The notes beneath the pieces are model-generated. The model ran no database searches. It had not been told where the DNA came from and saw only the letters and a list, made by a program, of their open reading frames with translations. A DNA stretch of 64,000 nucleotides, taken from assembly GCA_001247695.2 (NCBI GenBank), contig LGRX02035123.1, positions 21,017 to 85,016 on the forward strand, read 5' to 3'. Both the position numbers and the translations under genes were made by a program. Every line of letters begins with the position of its first letter. The first letter of the stretch is position 1. The stretch is from Cymbomonas tetramitiformis. Its lineage: Eukaryota; Chlorophyta; Pyramimonadophyceae; Pyramimonadales; Pyramimonadaceae. Below are positions 1-10,588 of the stretch, piece after piece.

Positions 1-1
1 G

Positions 2-568
2 GGGTGGCGCGCGTCATGTGGGCGTGAGAAGAAACCGTCCCTCAACTCCGTCTCCTTTGACCGTAAGCCCGCCTACACCACCAAGCCCGTCGGTGAGTGG
101 AAGGCGGAACCCGTTGGCGCCATGGTGAGGCGCTGGGTGGGTGTCGGGTACCCCTGCATTCTTTGCTTCCGCATGTGGGGTGTCACCGATGCACACCCTG
201 ACACCCGTGGATGCTGCCCTTACATGTGTAAGGAGGCATTTGGCAGTGGGCGCGCGCCCGACACCGCGCTCCCCGCTGGGAAGCGGCCCCCGCCCCCAGA
301 CTTCGTTGTTGCCATCGCGGCATTCCGGGCGACGGATTGCCCTGCCGACGGCCCTCCGGTGGTGCCAGCCCCCCAGTCTGACACCCCGGCGGACGTGGCA
401 ATCATGACGTTCGTTGCCCCCGTGATCGACCCGTCACCACAGCTCGCTCCGTTATCCGCATCTACGGCTGGCGAGCCGGTGGTGCCGTCTGCGGAGCCAC
501 CGCTTACTCAGCCGGCTCTGCACTTGGCATGCTCTGACCCCGACGAGGTACCCGAGGACCCCGGATGA
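2..568 (+). CDS. gag-like retroelement ORF, 3' part (5' end outside window)
   Basis: The frame is open from the window edge to a stop at 568, so the start lies outside. The protein is rich in Pro, Ala and Ser and has a cysteine/histidine cluster (CILC, then HPDTRGC and CPYMC) that recalls a zinc knuckle, like the clearer CCHC gag at 49.6 kb. Just past the stop another frame (565-690) reads an acidic tail ending in a TAG, so the 3' end may be frameshifted. No reverse transcriptase or integrase follows. A retrotransposon gag remnant is the best guess; it could also be an unrelated low-complexity ORF. Confidence 0.35.
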   Translation, partial: GWRASCGREKKPSLNSVSFDRKPAYTTKPVGEWKAEPVGAMVRRWVGVGYPCILCFRMWGVTDAHPDTRGCCPYMCKEAFGSGRAPDTALPAGKRPPPPDFVVAIAAFRATDCPADGPPVVPAPQSDTPADVAIMTFVAPVIDPSPQLAPLSASTAGEPVVPSAEPPLTQPALHLACSDPDEVPEDPG

Positions 569-1204
569 CGACGCCGCCCTTCATGGCTTCACTGAGGAGG
601 AAGACTTCGATTGGCCGGCTTTCCGAGAGACTCCGTGGATTCCGTCGATCGTCACCAGCGCCAACACCAAAAAGACCGTAGAGCGGGACTAGCCCGCCTA
701 GCCTGTTTGTATGTCTCTTAGATGCCTAGGCAGCGCCCATGCACGGATGTGCTTCTAGCTGGGTTGGAAAAGGCCCCCTCGGCCTGGACACTAAATTGAC
801 ATTGGGTTAGGGCTTAGGGTTTACCCTGCTCTTGCATGGCCACTCACACCTTCGGGGTGAGGTGGTGTCACGGGGAAGCTGAAATCCCCCCCCCACTGTA
901 TGGGGGTCCAGCTCCTCCTAGCATCACCCCTTGCTGCGTGTGTCACTGGTCGTGTGTCACCGTATGACACTCACCTGCTAGAAAACTCACTCCCGTAATT
1001 CTTCTATCAGTTTTGTATCACCGGTTTCCCCAGCCACTGCTTTCTGAGTCCCTGTTTCAGTGATACTGTTATATATCTTTATCAATATATATACACATTT
1101 TCACCTGTTCTATCAGTCCTCCGTGTTAGCGCACGCGAAACTTCGCACTAAATTTGCTGAGAGTAATATTAGTTCACCATCTTGCGCGCAAGGATTGTCG
1201 TCAA
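569..1204. other. no gene recognised
   Basis: This holds the frameshifted tail of the preceding ORF (to about 690) and then non-coding DNA with a C-run near 890. It might be the 3' end or LTR of the preceding retroelement, but I found no matching second copy in the window. Confidence 0.4.
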
Positions 1205-1932
1205 GTATGCACGAGAAGGTCACTTCATGACAAAGAGCTTTTTGGGTTTGGGTTTTCATGTACCCAAACCAACAAATGCCAAACAGTCAAGGTCTTCCCG
1301 TGCTTCCTAGCAAACGAAACTACGCTGATATTTTGCCAAGATATATATCTTCAAGTTCCCTAAAGCACAAGGACTGAGATACATTGTTTGCGAAACAAAC
1401 AGTTTATTTCCTTGGCAGATTTATTGGGTTTGGGCTCGAATGTACCCAAACCCAATATATTCCAAACAGCCAAGGGCTTCCCGTGCGTTCTAGCGCACGA
1501 GACTTTCCGCAAATATTGTCGAGATATATACATTTATTAAGTTCCCTGAAGCTCAAGGACTGGCATACACTGTGCCCGAAACGAACAGTTTATTTCTTTG
1601 GCAGATTTATTGGGTTTGGGCTCGAATGTACCCAAACCCAATACATGCCAAACAGCCAAGGGCTTCCCGTGCGTTCTAGCGCACGAGACTTTCCACAAAT
1701 ATTGTCGAGATATATACATTTAAGTTCCCTGAAGCTCAAGGACTGGCATACACTGTGCCCGAAACGAACAGTTTATTTCTTTGGCAGATTTATTGGGTTT
1801 GGGCTCGAATGGACCCAAACCCAATACATGCCAAACAGCCAAGGGCTTCCCGTGCGTTCTAGCGCACGAGACTTTCCACAAATATTGCTAAGATATACAT
1901 ATTTTAGTTCCCTGAAGCACAAGGACTCAGAC
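1205..1932. repeat. tandem repeat, ~182-bp unit, about four copies
   Basis: Units repeat with starts near 1236 (diverged), 1420, 1604 and 1788. Each carries a hairpin with arms GGGTTTGGGCTCGA and the near-complement TACCCAAACCCA, then a cttcccgtgcgttctagcgc segment and a CTTTGGCAGATTTATTGGG link. ORFs through the array are a by-product of the period and stay in frame only by chance. The unit is related to those at 5.2-5.9 kb and 22.2-22.6 kb, which share the TTTGGGTTTGGG/CCCAAACCCAAA hairpin and the gccctcggctgtttggcat segment. Confidence 0.85.
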
Positions 1933-1934
1933 TT

Positions 1935-2185
1935 CGATGTGGTTGGGTTCGAACCCAAGCAAGGTTGGCATGCTCAACCTTGACTTCCACATCCCAAGAG
2001 GTCGCGATGGCGCCACAAACCCAAAAAGATAAATCAGTCTAAAACTTATCAAACCTCGATGCTCCTCAAAGTTTGTATGCATATGCAAGGTGAGTAGATT
2101 AAAATATGAAAACAAAGTAAGTCCGATGTGGTTGGGTATCATCCCAAGCTAGGTTGCCCTAGACTTCCACATCTCAAAAAGGTGC
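1935..2185. repeat. two copies of a ~60-bp hairpin unit
   Basis: Copies at about 1936-2003 and 2120-2182 both start with GATGTGGTTGGGT, contain AACCCAAGC or ATCCCAAGC, and close with CTTCCACATC, which is complementary to the start. They are separated by about 120 bp of ordinary sequence. Confidence 0.7.
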
Positions 2186-2503
2186 GTCCCTCCTCGCCAT
2201 CGGAAAACCTGCGACACAAGCTGCACACACCGAATACCGTGAGTAATAATATAAAACATTTACGTCGATGAGTAAGGCAACGCCTTCGGAACGATCTACT
2301 CGAGTCTGTTCCCCTCATACATGACAGTCTGCTAGGCAGGAAGCATTCCACAAAGCGTGGAAGCAAGGGTGGCAAGGCACTAATGAGAGCGTGTCTGCCG
2401 CCAGCGTCGGAGAAACATCAGCAGGTCGTGGAGCTGATGCACGATGGGGATGGAGGCGGTGTGGGCGGTGGTGGTGATGAAGTGAGAAAAACCCAGGGGT
2501 GCT
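2186..2503. other. no gene recognised
   Basis: No supported gene or repeat is visible. A minus-strand ORF of 78 codons here is rich in Arg, Ser, Cys and Leu and looks like chance. Confidence 0.4.
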
Positions 2504-2573
2504 CCGGCCCCTGAGCCGGTGGTGCCCCCTTAGGGCCGGGGCCCTAAGGGGCCCCAGCCCCGTGGGGGCTGGG
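2504..2573. other. cluster of three GC-rich hairpins
   Basis: Three consecutive near-perfect inverted repeats: 2504-2519 (CCGGC..GCCGG), 2527-2550 (arms CCCTTAGGGCC and GGCCCTAAGGG, 2-nt loop) and 2553-2573 (arms CCCAGCCCC and GGGGCTGGG, 3-nt loop). They overlap the last codons of the minus-strand ORF ending at 2544 and would form strong stems at the 3' end of its transcript, or a transposon terminus. Confidence 0.8.
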
Positions 2574-3971
2574 AGGAGGGTAGGGGTTCACATAGCTGCT
2601 TAGCATTTCCCCTGCTGCCTTTATCACATCGGTTTCTTTCACATCTCCCATGCGGAGTTCCTGAAAGCTGGGAGCCTCTTCTACAATGCCACTCTCAGTT
2701 AGGGCTCCCGTTTCATGCAATATGCATCTTTCCCTTGCATGACGCCTACACATCCTGGACAGTTTTTTCAAAAGTGTCTTCACCCCACGGTGTGGAACCC
2801 CAATCCCTTTGAGCACCTTGCCAAAGCCTTCTGGTAAGTACCCCATAAGAGCAAGTTCCTCCGGCCACTCCACCGCATTAAGGAAGGGGGTTCCTCCAGC
2901 GTTCCTGTGTCCGCCATCCAAGTGTGCTCCAGGGTACTGGTTTCGTTGTTCCACATTATTCCTGCCCCCCACCCACGGGCACAGTCGGGGTGGCAACAGA
3001 CCATCCCTCTCACTCAAGACTTGCTCAATCATATCCGGGTGCAGGCCCGTTTCTTTGAGCAATTTGGGGGTGATCTTTTTATGCGGGACTACATTTATGA
3101 ACCACTGAAGCAACTTGTATTGCATTTTCTCATTATCAAGCTTCTTACTAACAGGACAACCCATGCTCTCGCTGTCAATGGACAATATGACTACATCCGA
3201 ATACTTATCTTTGTAACATCCCTCCCCTGGCATTGTGTAGGGCCCTTTACCCGACCAGTAATCATGTGGTATGAAGGGTATGGTCCCCCTTGGGTATTTG
3301 AAGATTAACTTAAAGCCTTTGCCTGTCCACTTTTTAAGGTTCTTTGGAGACAACGGTAGGATCCAAATTCCCTCAAATCCCTCCGAAGTCCTGGCCGCCT
3401 CTAGGCCACGGGACAACGTTTGCATAACAGCAGATGCTTCCCTGAGAACCCCCCCATCAAAGGGTGGGTTCCCATAGACCTTCTTTCCTTTTCCCGTGAC
3501 ACTGTTGACATATGCATCTCTTGCAAGTCCATCCCATCCTATCCTCCCTTTGTGGCAAAAGGGTCTCAACGCCTCCTTCATAGCTGCCGTGGGAATGCAC
3601 CTCCTTGATTTGATTCCTGGGTGAGAGTTTACAGGGTTACAAAAAAGCTCACATCCGTCTTTTCCTAAGCCTCTTTCGTCTATGATGATATCTAATAAGT
3701 CTCTTCTTATTGCATAACAATTCTTCGGGTCACCCGACTCAGTATTACATGCTATAAGTGCCGAGTGAATATCATTGGCCCGTTGTGTGTAATTGCTGAT
3801 CGATGTCTGGGGTGTATCGGTTGTCAGCCTATGCCACTCAACTAACTTCCAGAATTCTTTCTTTTTGATGTACTGTAGGTCTTGGAAGTTGTGACTACCG
3901 TGAGTTCGCATATATGCAATAAACGAATTGAAAAATAAAAACAGCCAAACACTTCCGCAATCCCTGCACAT
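2544..3971 (-). CDS. NPPF-motif (N6-adenine methyltransferase-like) ORF, probable mobile-element protein
   Basis: A 475-codon ORF. Around residues 107-210 it reads ELFCNP, later YGNPPFDGG (NPPF at 168-171) and then GIWILPLSP, a layout like Dam/N6-adenine DNA methyltransferases, in which NPPF/DPPY is the catalytic motif. I see no clear SAM-binding glycine motif. The C-terminal third (VEWPEELALMGYLPEGF and a Lys/Arg-rich LLKKLSRMCRRHARE) matches a second partial copy on the other strand at 52.1-52.7 kb, which suggests a repeat family. The first ~35 residues are hydrophobic and unlike the rest and may be intron or upstream sequence. Some DIRS retroelements carry Dam-like domains, but I see no recombinase or RT here. 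Family assignment is inference. Confidence 0.5.
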   Translation of the reverse strand: MCRDCGSVWLFLFFNSFIAYMRTHGSHNFQDLQYIKKKEFWKLVEWHRLTTDTPQTSISNYTQRANDIHSALIACNTESGDPKNCYAIRRDLLDIIIDERGLGKDGCELFCNPVNSHPGIKSRRCIPTAAMKEALRPFCHKGRIGWDGLARDAYVNSVTGKGKKVYGNPPFDGGVLREASAVMQTLSRGLEAARTSEGFEGIWILPLSPKNLKKWTGKGFKLIFKYPRGTIPFIPHDYWSGKGPYTMPGEGCYKDKYSDVVILSIDSESMGCPVSKKLDNEKMQYKLLQWFINVVPHKKITPKLLKETGLHPDMIEQVLSERDGLLPPRLCPWVGGRNNVEQRNQYPGAHLDGGHRNAGGTPFLNAVEWPEELALMGYLPEGFGKVLKGIGVPHRGVKTLLKKLSRMCRRHARERCILHETGALTESGIVEEAPSFQELRMGDVKETDVIKAAGEMLSSYVNPYPPPSPHGAGAP

Positions 3972-4723
3972 AACACAGCAGTCACAGTGTACACCGTTCC
4001 GGCCATGAGGCGAAGGAACGTTGAGAAAATTATGAGCAGTAAATGTCGCAGCGAGCGCTTTATGGTTGAGCTAGTCAACGACGCTTGCGCCAACGGTAAT
4101 CGTATCCGCGATATCGATGGAAGATAAATTGATTATCTGTTTTAATAATCCTGGAAATTAAATTCACGATGACACGCGAGACGATGCAAGACGATATGAC
4201 CGTCACGCCGCTGGTTCAGAATTTTTTCGGGATTGAGACGGAAACGACGTGTGAATTCCAGCGCGTATAACCCTTCCCGTATGGAAAGGGGGGGATCTAT
4301 ATTTAATTATTCCAAACCGTGACGCGAACACCCTCATACCGAATGCGGGCCCTACGGGTAGTACGGTAGCTAGTTAGAGTCGAGGCATGGATAGTTGGAT
4401 ACATTCGTCTTTGTTCAGGGCGGATGTGACTGTGTCGCAAGCGGAAATCGCGAGTCGCCGCGTGGTTGCTAGCTTGAATCCTAGCGACAGAGGAGAGCGT
4501 AAAAACGATGAATCGGTTCTGGAGCCAATGTCAGGAGTCGCTTCTGCATGGTCACATGCGCCATGTCATGGAGATGAAAGATTGCGACATGTCATGTCAT
4601 GGAGCGTCAGTCACGTCTATGTAGCACAGGCCTTTACGCCCATGCAAAGCAACAAGCACACGCACACGCCGCACCCAGAAATTCACCACGGTAAACGTTA
4701 CTGTACAGTATTGGGCACGAAGT
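3972..4723. other. no gene recognised
   Basis: I see nothing supportable. A plus ORF from 4387 runs into the foldback element and its C-terminal third is encoded by hairpin arms, so it is rejected as a gene. Confidence 0.4.
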
Positions 4724-6501
4724 GGGAACTGATTCCGCGCGATCGAGATGTCATCAGACCTGAGCAGAGGTCGTCATCGTCATTTCGCCGGATCCGAGGT
4801 GCCACCGCACCGCTCCGAGGTGCACATGGTAAAACTGCGAACGGAAGGTCAAAGGCAAAGGGAAAGGCAAAGGGTTTAAGATTTAGCGGCAGTAGGAATA
4901 GTTTTCAGAAGCGTATGGAAAGTATTCTAGTGCTTCTGAAAACTATTCCTACTTCTTCTATATCCTAAACCCTTTGCCTTGCCTTTTACTGCTGCACGCG
5001 ACCGGCAAGCATCTTTGAAACTTCCGAGTTTCAAAGATGCGTTTTGTATTTTGGGTGCACCCTAAAATTACAAAACAGCCGAGCGCTTCCCGTTTGTGCG
5101 GGATATTCACATGTATTCCATGGAATATTTCATATGAATTAACACACATGCACACGCAGGGGAAACCCTCGGCTGCTTGGTTCGAACCCAAACCCGAACC
5201 CAAAACATCTGCCTTAGAAATAAATTGCGCGTTGGGCGCACAAGTAACTTGAAGCCTTGAGCTTCAGGTAACTTAAAGATATATCCCTTGGCAGTATTTG
5301 CGCCAAGTTTCGTGCTCTAGGACGCACGGGAAGCCCTCGGCTGTTTGGCATCTTTGCGTTTGGGTTCGAACCCAAACCCAAACCCAAAACATCTGCCTTA
5401 GAAATAAAATTGCGCGTTTCGCGCAGAAGTAACTTGAAGCCTTGAGCTTCAAGTAACTTGAAGATATGTATCTTGGCAGTATTTGTGCCAAGCTTCGTGC
5501 TCTGGGACGCACGGGAAGCCCTCGGCTGTTTGGCATCTTTGGGTTTGGGTTCGAACCCAAACCCAAACCCAAAACATCTGCCTTAGAAACAAATTGCGCG
5601 CTTCGCGCACAAGTAACTTGAAGCCTTGAGCTTCAGGTAACTTAAAGATATGTATCTTGGCAGTATTTGTGCCAAGTTTCGTGCTCTGGGACGCACGGGA
5701 AGCCCTCGGCTGTTTGGCATCTTTGGGTTTGGGTGTCACGTTCGAACCCAAACCCAAAACATCTGCCTTAGAAATAAATTGCGCGTTTCGCGCAGAAGTA
5801 ACTTGAAGCCTTGAGCTTCAGGTAACTTAAAGATATGTATCTTGGCAGTATTTGTGCCAAGTTTCGTGCGCTAGGACGCACGGGAAGCCCTCGGCTGTTT
5901 GCCATCTTTGGGTTTGGGTACGTTCGAACCCAAACCCAAAGGCAAAGGCATAGGACAGTTTCGCTAACTCCTATTATAATGAATATTCAACATCCAAGCG
6001 TTGGATACCCCACGCCAACGGGAAGCGCTCGGCTGATTTGTTATTTGGGTATGCGCACCCAAATGACAAAAAACGCATCTTTGAAACTCGTTAGTTTCAA
6101 AGATGCGTGGCCGGTGCCTTCGTGCTTATGTGTATATTTCATATGAAATATGCCATGGAATAAATGTGAATATCCCGCACAAACGGGAAGCGCTCGGCTG
6201 TTTTGTAATTTTAGGGTGCACCCAAATTACAAAACGCATCTTTGAAACTCGGAAGTTTCAAAGATGCTTGCCGGTCGCGTGCAGCAGTAAAAGGCAAGGC
6301 AAAGGGTTTAGGATATAGAAGAAGTATGAATAGTTTTCAGAAGCACTAGAATACTTTTCATATGCTTCTGAAAACTATTGCTACTGCCGCTAAATCTTAA
6401 ACCCTTTTCCCCTTGCCTTTGACCTTCCGTTCGCAGCTTTACCCAGTGGTCCCAACTTACGACATGACACAGTGTTAAGGCGCGATCGGACCAGTTCCCA
6501 C
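4724..6501. mobile_element. non-autonomous foldback element made of chained hairpins (copy 1)
   Basis: The outer ends are inverted: GTGGGAACTG at 4724 and its near complement CAGTTCCCAC ending at 6501. Inside the left end comes CATCAGACCTGAG..GGTCGTCATCG. The body is a mirror-like chain: an arm with CAAAGGCAAAGGGTTTAAGA at ~4850 recurs inverted near 6400. Between them are local hairpins such as TTTTCAGAAGC..GCTTCTGAAAA, GCATCTTTGAAACT..AGTTTCAAAGATGC and TTTTGGGTGCACCCTAAAA, and a central tandem array. There is no coding capacity. A second copy with a different outer end lies inside the viral ATPase gene (21.7-23.3 kb), and a short derivative is at 11.88 kb. Confidence 0.8.
5167..5945. repeat. 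~183-bp tandem array inside the foldback element
   Basis: Four to five units, marked by AAAACATCTGCCTTAGAAA near 5204, 5388, 5571 and 5757. Each unit contains three hairpins: TTGAAGCCTTGAGCTTCA, CTTGGCAGTATTTGTGCCAAG and TTTGGGTTTGGG..CCCAAACCCAAA. Unit-to-unit changes often fall in matched arm positions. Confidence 0.85.
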
Positions 6502-7160
6502 CTGGGACCTGTCATCGGAGAATGATCGGAGATTCCCACTGTTAAGCTCCTGTTCTCGGTAAAAACGAGTAAAAACCGTCATTTTATGGGATAGTGCAAG
6601 AGCGATTGTGAATATATTATCCCGCGAAATCTGCAATATGCAGCCGCCACCGCTTCAAAAAAGCCTTCGGAAACTCACACTTGGACTTCGCCACACCACC
6701 AGTCTTCTCGAAGCCATCCGATATACCCCTCCGATCCGGTGCTGCTCAGCGCGTTGCAGGCATTTTTCGTCGTTCGGATAGGCCTCTCAGTCCTTCACAA
6801 GACGTGAATAGCAGGTAATAAACTGAGCGATGATAATGTTTTCTCCGTTCCGGTGCATTATCAGATCTGCCGTTGCCGTTACCGTAGGAATTGGAATGAC
6901 ACCTCATCAGTAAGAGTATCATCCGATCGCATGAACCTTGAAAACCGTTTCCGTATTTCAAAAGGGAAGGTGGCATAGAAATTATCAGAGTGTGTTAGAG
7001 AGGACTGCAAATCTATATCGACCGCCCCACTCCTGGGACTCCAAGTAGCTTTGTCTAGGCCCAGCGAGTAAATATTTTCCAGCTCATGAATGCGTTAAAA
7101 AATAGTCGCCAGCGACAGTGACAGCGGCCGTACGAGGTTTGTGATAAACTCGACAGGGAC
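6502..7160. other. no gene recognised
   Basis: No supported exon or repeat. It lies between the foldback element and the 3' end of the PPR-like gene and may include its 3' untranslated region. Confidence 0.4.
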
Positions 7161-7998
7161 TTAAGTGAAGAAGAGCAAAATCCCGGGTTCGAAGATTTCG
7201 CGTCCACCTGCGCTTGCGACCTGCACAATTCCTCCCTGCCGGTGCGCCAACTTGTTCGTGACCGCTTGTATGTCTGCACCACCCCGACGCATAATCGTGC
7301 CAAACTCTCTCCACGCGATCCTATTGTCTCCCTTCTGTATAAGCGTACTCAACTTCGTGGTGTGAACTCAACTTCGTTGTGTGAAGCCTTGAAACCACCT
7401 AAGACGGCATGCTCAGAGCCCTCTGTATTTTGAAATTTGGCTTAATACCTCCTGCCTGCCTCTCCTTCAAGACCTGCGTGGCCTCTGCTGCCCTGTTTTC
7501 TCGTATTAGAAGTTTGATAAGATGAAAGTAAGAATCAGCATCGCATGATATTCCGTCACTCCGCAATTTCTGAATCATCTCCTTCACCTGTGTGCTTTTT
7601 CCACACGCCTTCATGATGACATTGTAGTGGATTTTGCTCGCAGTGCCTACTCGGACGATCTGATCAAAGTGGCTCCAAGCCTTGCTATCCTCTCCTTGTT
7701 CGAGAAGCATATTCAACGTTGTACTATTTTGCTTTGAAACCACCACAGGCGTCATGCCCAGAGCCCTCTGTGAGCCCTTATCTGCCTCCACGCCTGCTGC
7801 CTGCATCTCCTCCAAGACTTCCCCGGCCTCTGCTGCCCTGCCTTCCAGCATCAAGCTCCTCATCAGCGCGTTGTACACCACAACACACCTCAGCAAACTC
7901 AATATCCTAAATATGAGCGCAATATGCATCAGCGAGCACGGATGTGACGTGGGGCTGCAGGCCGAGCCTGTCGAGCTCTTTTCGTGGCTGGCCAACAC
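7161..7998 (-). CDS. PPR-like repeat protein (partial, intron-containing)
   Basis: The minus strand at 7399-7998 encodes helical repeats of pentatricopeptide type: VVYNALMRSLMLEGRAAEA..VLEEMQAAGV, then KIHYNVIMKACGKSTQ..MIQKLRSDGISCDADSYFHLIKLLI, then an AAEATQVLKERQAGGIKPN repeat. A likely acceptor lies just upstream of the first repeat near 7889. A further stretch at 7161-7352 (LIQKGDNRIAWREFGTIMRRG) resembles the repeats and may be the next exon. PPR proteins bind organellar RNA and act in processing or editing; that role here is from the family only. The 5' exons would lie above 8 kb and are not resolved. Confidence 0.65.
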
Positions 7999-8817
7999 GT
8001 TGCATTATGACCTCACAGGTATTGGATCGCATATGGTTGATACCCCAATGCCCTCCTTGCCGAGTCGTGCTCGCTGGTGTCACGGCCGCCTTCCTCGCTT
8101 GAAGCCGTGCTCACCGGTGTCACGGTCGCCTTCCTCACTTGAGCTGTGGTGATGTTGTGCGAAACTTACATCCTGAAGCCTAAAGGGATGGCGTGGACTC
8201 ATCCCGCAGGGGGAAAGGTGAAGAAGTGGAGTGTCATCACAGACTGCCTGCAGGTGCGCGGGAATGCTCTGCAGCGAGTTGGGCCTTCTCTTGCCCTCCC
8301 TCACGGCACCGCTCCGGCACTGCTCTTTCACTGCTCGGCGTGTTTCACATCGGAGGATATGACTGCGTTGGCACTTGCGGGGCTGCCGCCATGCAGCACA
8401 GATTAGTTGGTAATGCTCCTCTATATTGGGCGCGGAGATTCAGTGACGCCTGGCTGCGAGTGTTATTATAGCAACTGAATAAACCCCAATAAACTATCTA
8501 CAGTTGAAGCGCCTTGTGCATCTATATGTTACGTACAACCAATAACTAGGTTATTAATCGACGAAAAGTAGTCGAGGTTTAACCTATTCCAGATTGACTA
8601 TCGAAATGTTGATTGCGAATGAACTCCGAACGATGATGCTTGATCAATTGGTCATAATTATTTTCATTATAAATTTCTGATCACGGTAAGGAATGTCGGC
8701 ATGATGATACATGCATATCTCCATGAGGTGCAACCGCGATAGATATGGGGGGGGTGACCCACCCAATCCCCTGTGTTGTGTGTGCGGTGGGTGGCATGAT
8801 GAGCAACAATAGTGGTT
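7999..8817. other. no firm gene; possible upstream exons of the PPR-like gene
   Basis: Short ORFs on both strands (for example a minus one at 8080-8331) have no recognisable domain. A GGGGGGG-flanked AT/GC transition lies near 8750. Nothing else is supported. Confidence 0.35.
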
Positions 8818-9730
8818 TGCTATGATCTCATCTGCCACGCCATCTTGCCACTGGCTGCTGTCGGCGCATCCAGACCCCTAGCAACAAACGCCGCGCCACA
8901 AGACCCTATTGTAGCCGAGGATCCCCTGCAGGTGTGTGCGGCGACAACCATCCCGGATTGTCTCTAGCTTCGATGGTTCTCAACGGCTTTGCCATTATCT
9001 GATCTGCCACACCATTTTGCCACAGGCTGCTGTCGGCGCATCCAGACCCACAGCAACAAATGCCGCGCCACAAGACCCTATTATTGTAGCTGAGGATCCC
9101 CTGCAGGTGTGTGCGGCAACCACCGGCCCGGATTGTCTCTAGCTTCGACTTTTCTCAACGGCTTTGCTATGATCTGATCTCGTCACACCATCTTGCCACA
9201 GGCTGCCGTCAAGACCAGACCCCCAGCACAATGCCGCCACAAGACCCTATTGTAGCTGAGGATCCCCTGCAGGTGTGTGCGGCGACCACCATCCCGGATT
9301 GTCTCTAGCTTCGACTTTTCTCAACGGCTTTGCTATGATCTCATCTGCCACGCCATCTTGCCATAGGCTGCCGTCGGCGCATCCAGACCCCCACCCAGCA
9401 ACAAACGCCGCGCCACAAGACCCTATTGTAGCCGAGGATCCCCTGCAGGTGTGTGCGGCGACAACCATCCCGGATTGTCTCTAACTTCGATGGTTCTCAA
9501 CGCCTTTGCTATGATCTAATCTGCAACACCATCTTGCCACAGGCTGCCGTCGGCGCATTCAGACCCACAGCAACAAATGCCGCGCCACAAGACCCTATTG
9601 TAGCCGAGGATCCCCTGCAGGTGTGTGCGGCGAAAACCATCCCGGATTGTCTCTAGCTTCGATTGTTCTGAACGGGTTCGCTATGATCTGATCTGCCACA
9701 CAATTTGGCCACAGGCTACTGCTTCTGCTC
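8818..9730 (+). repeat. ~175-bp tandem repeat, five to six copies
   Basis: Units start at GCTATGATCT or GCCATTATCT near 8818, 8990, 9165, 9333, 9507 and 9680. Each contains CCACAAGACCCTATTGTAGC, GAGGATCCCCTGCAGGTGTG and CCCGGATTGTCTCTAGCTTC. Every unit has a plus ORF of 65-69 codons starting at ATGCGGC and ending in GATTGTCTCTAG; unit lengths drift by 1-8 bp, so a repeat-driven ORF is more likely than a gene. It lies directly upstream of the ORF at 9848. Confidence 0.9.
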
Positions 9731-9847
9731 AAACTCCCGCGATGATCGCACATAGTCTCCTAGATGGTGAGTTATACGTTTTGGTGATTAAGTCGATGAT
9801 CGCAAGAGTACAATGCACTCTCGCCACTTGAGCGACAAGAGTGGTCA

Positions 9848-10588
9848 ATGAATCCACACACACTTTTGAAGATCATTACTGGTCTCACCGACAAACAAAA
9901 TGTGCCATGTGCGATGGCAGTTTATGACTCAGTTGAGCTCGCACAGGCCCTTCATCGTGAGGGATTTCCACGTGAGGCCACGTATATGCATGTTATTTCA
10001 AATGCATTTGCCGCGATGGATAAGAGAGGCATACCATTAGCTACGAGGACAATTTGGTTATTGGATCGGAGCCTCATGCTCATGCGCATTGTTGGAAACT
10101 TGCCATTCATTCCGCTAAAGTCGTTTCCAGACAAGCTTGATGGATTGACATTTCAACAGGTGCAAAGTTGGCCGTGCAATGCGGATGTCCGTTTATGGGT
10201 ACTGGACCGCCTCTCTCCACAGGATAGAATACACTTGAATGAGCGTGCACTTAGCTCAGATACAGTGGAGTTGGTGTTTTCCACTCTTCACCAGCTCTGC
10301 GGTTATGACCCACCACGTCGTATCGCACAGGGGTGTCTCCGGAACGTACGTTTTGTAGCGGCTGTCAAACAAATGCCGGAAAAAGAGAGGGGGGTTTCAG
10401 TCGCACCGTCGAAGCGTAAACGCTGGTACGCGATGCATGAGCATGCTCCAACATCTGGCTCAATGATCCCAGATTGGGTGGATCCAGCACATTGTGATGA
10501 CCGCAGCCGCCAAAAGAAATTGCGCAAAAAGTCTGATAAGAAGGCCTCAGGCAAACATGTGCGTGTCAGGTCGCACTTCAATAGATAA
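9848..10588 (+). CDS. hypothetical protein, transposase C-terminus-like
   Basis: An intact 246-codon ORF starting at ATG 9848. There are no transmembrane segments. A middle segment (residues ~155-180, ALSSDTVELVFSTLHQLCGY) recalls the conserved Asp/Glu-Phe segment near the end of several DDE transposases (SQDxxExxFS); the last ~70 residues are strongly basic (SRQKKLRKKSDKKASGKH) and would suit nucleic-acid binding. No catalytic core is visible, so it may be the 3' part of a transposon ORF or a domesticated fragment. The 175-bp array begins about 1 kb upstream and could carry its promoter. Family assignment is weak. Confidence 0.45.
   Translation: MNPHTLLKIITGLTDKQNVPCAMAVYDSVELAQALHREGFPREATYMHVISNAFAAMDKRGIPLATRTIWLLDRSLMLMRIVGNLPFIPLKSFPDKLDGLTFQQVQSWPCNADVRLWVLDRLSPQDRIHLNERALSSDTVELVFSTLHQLCGYDPPRRIAQGCLRNVRFVAAVKQMPEKERGVSVAPSKRKRWYAMHEHAPTSGSMIPDWVDPAHCDDRSRQKKLRKKSDKKASGKHVRVRSHFNR

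Noticed and set aside
1384..1983. 199-codon ORF
   Set aside because: Runs through the ~182-bp tandem repeat; the protein is itself repetitive only because of the DNA repeat.
4387..4968. 193-codon plus ORF
   Set aside because: Its second half is encoded by the hairpin arms of the foldback element and there is no coherent domain.
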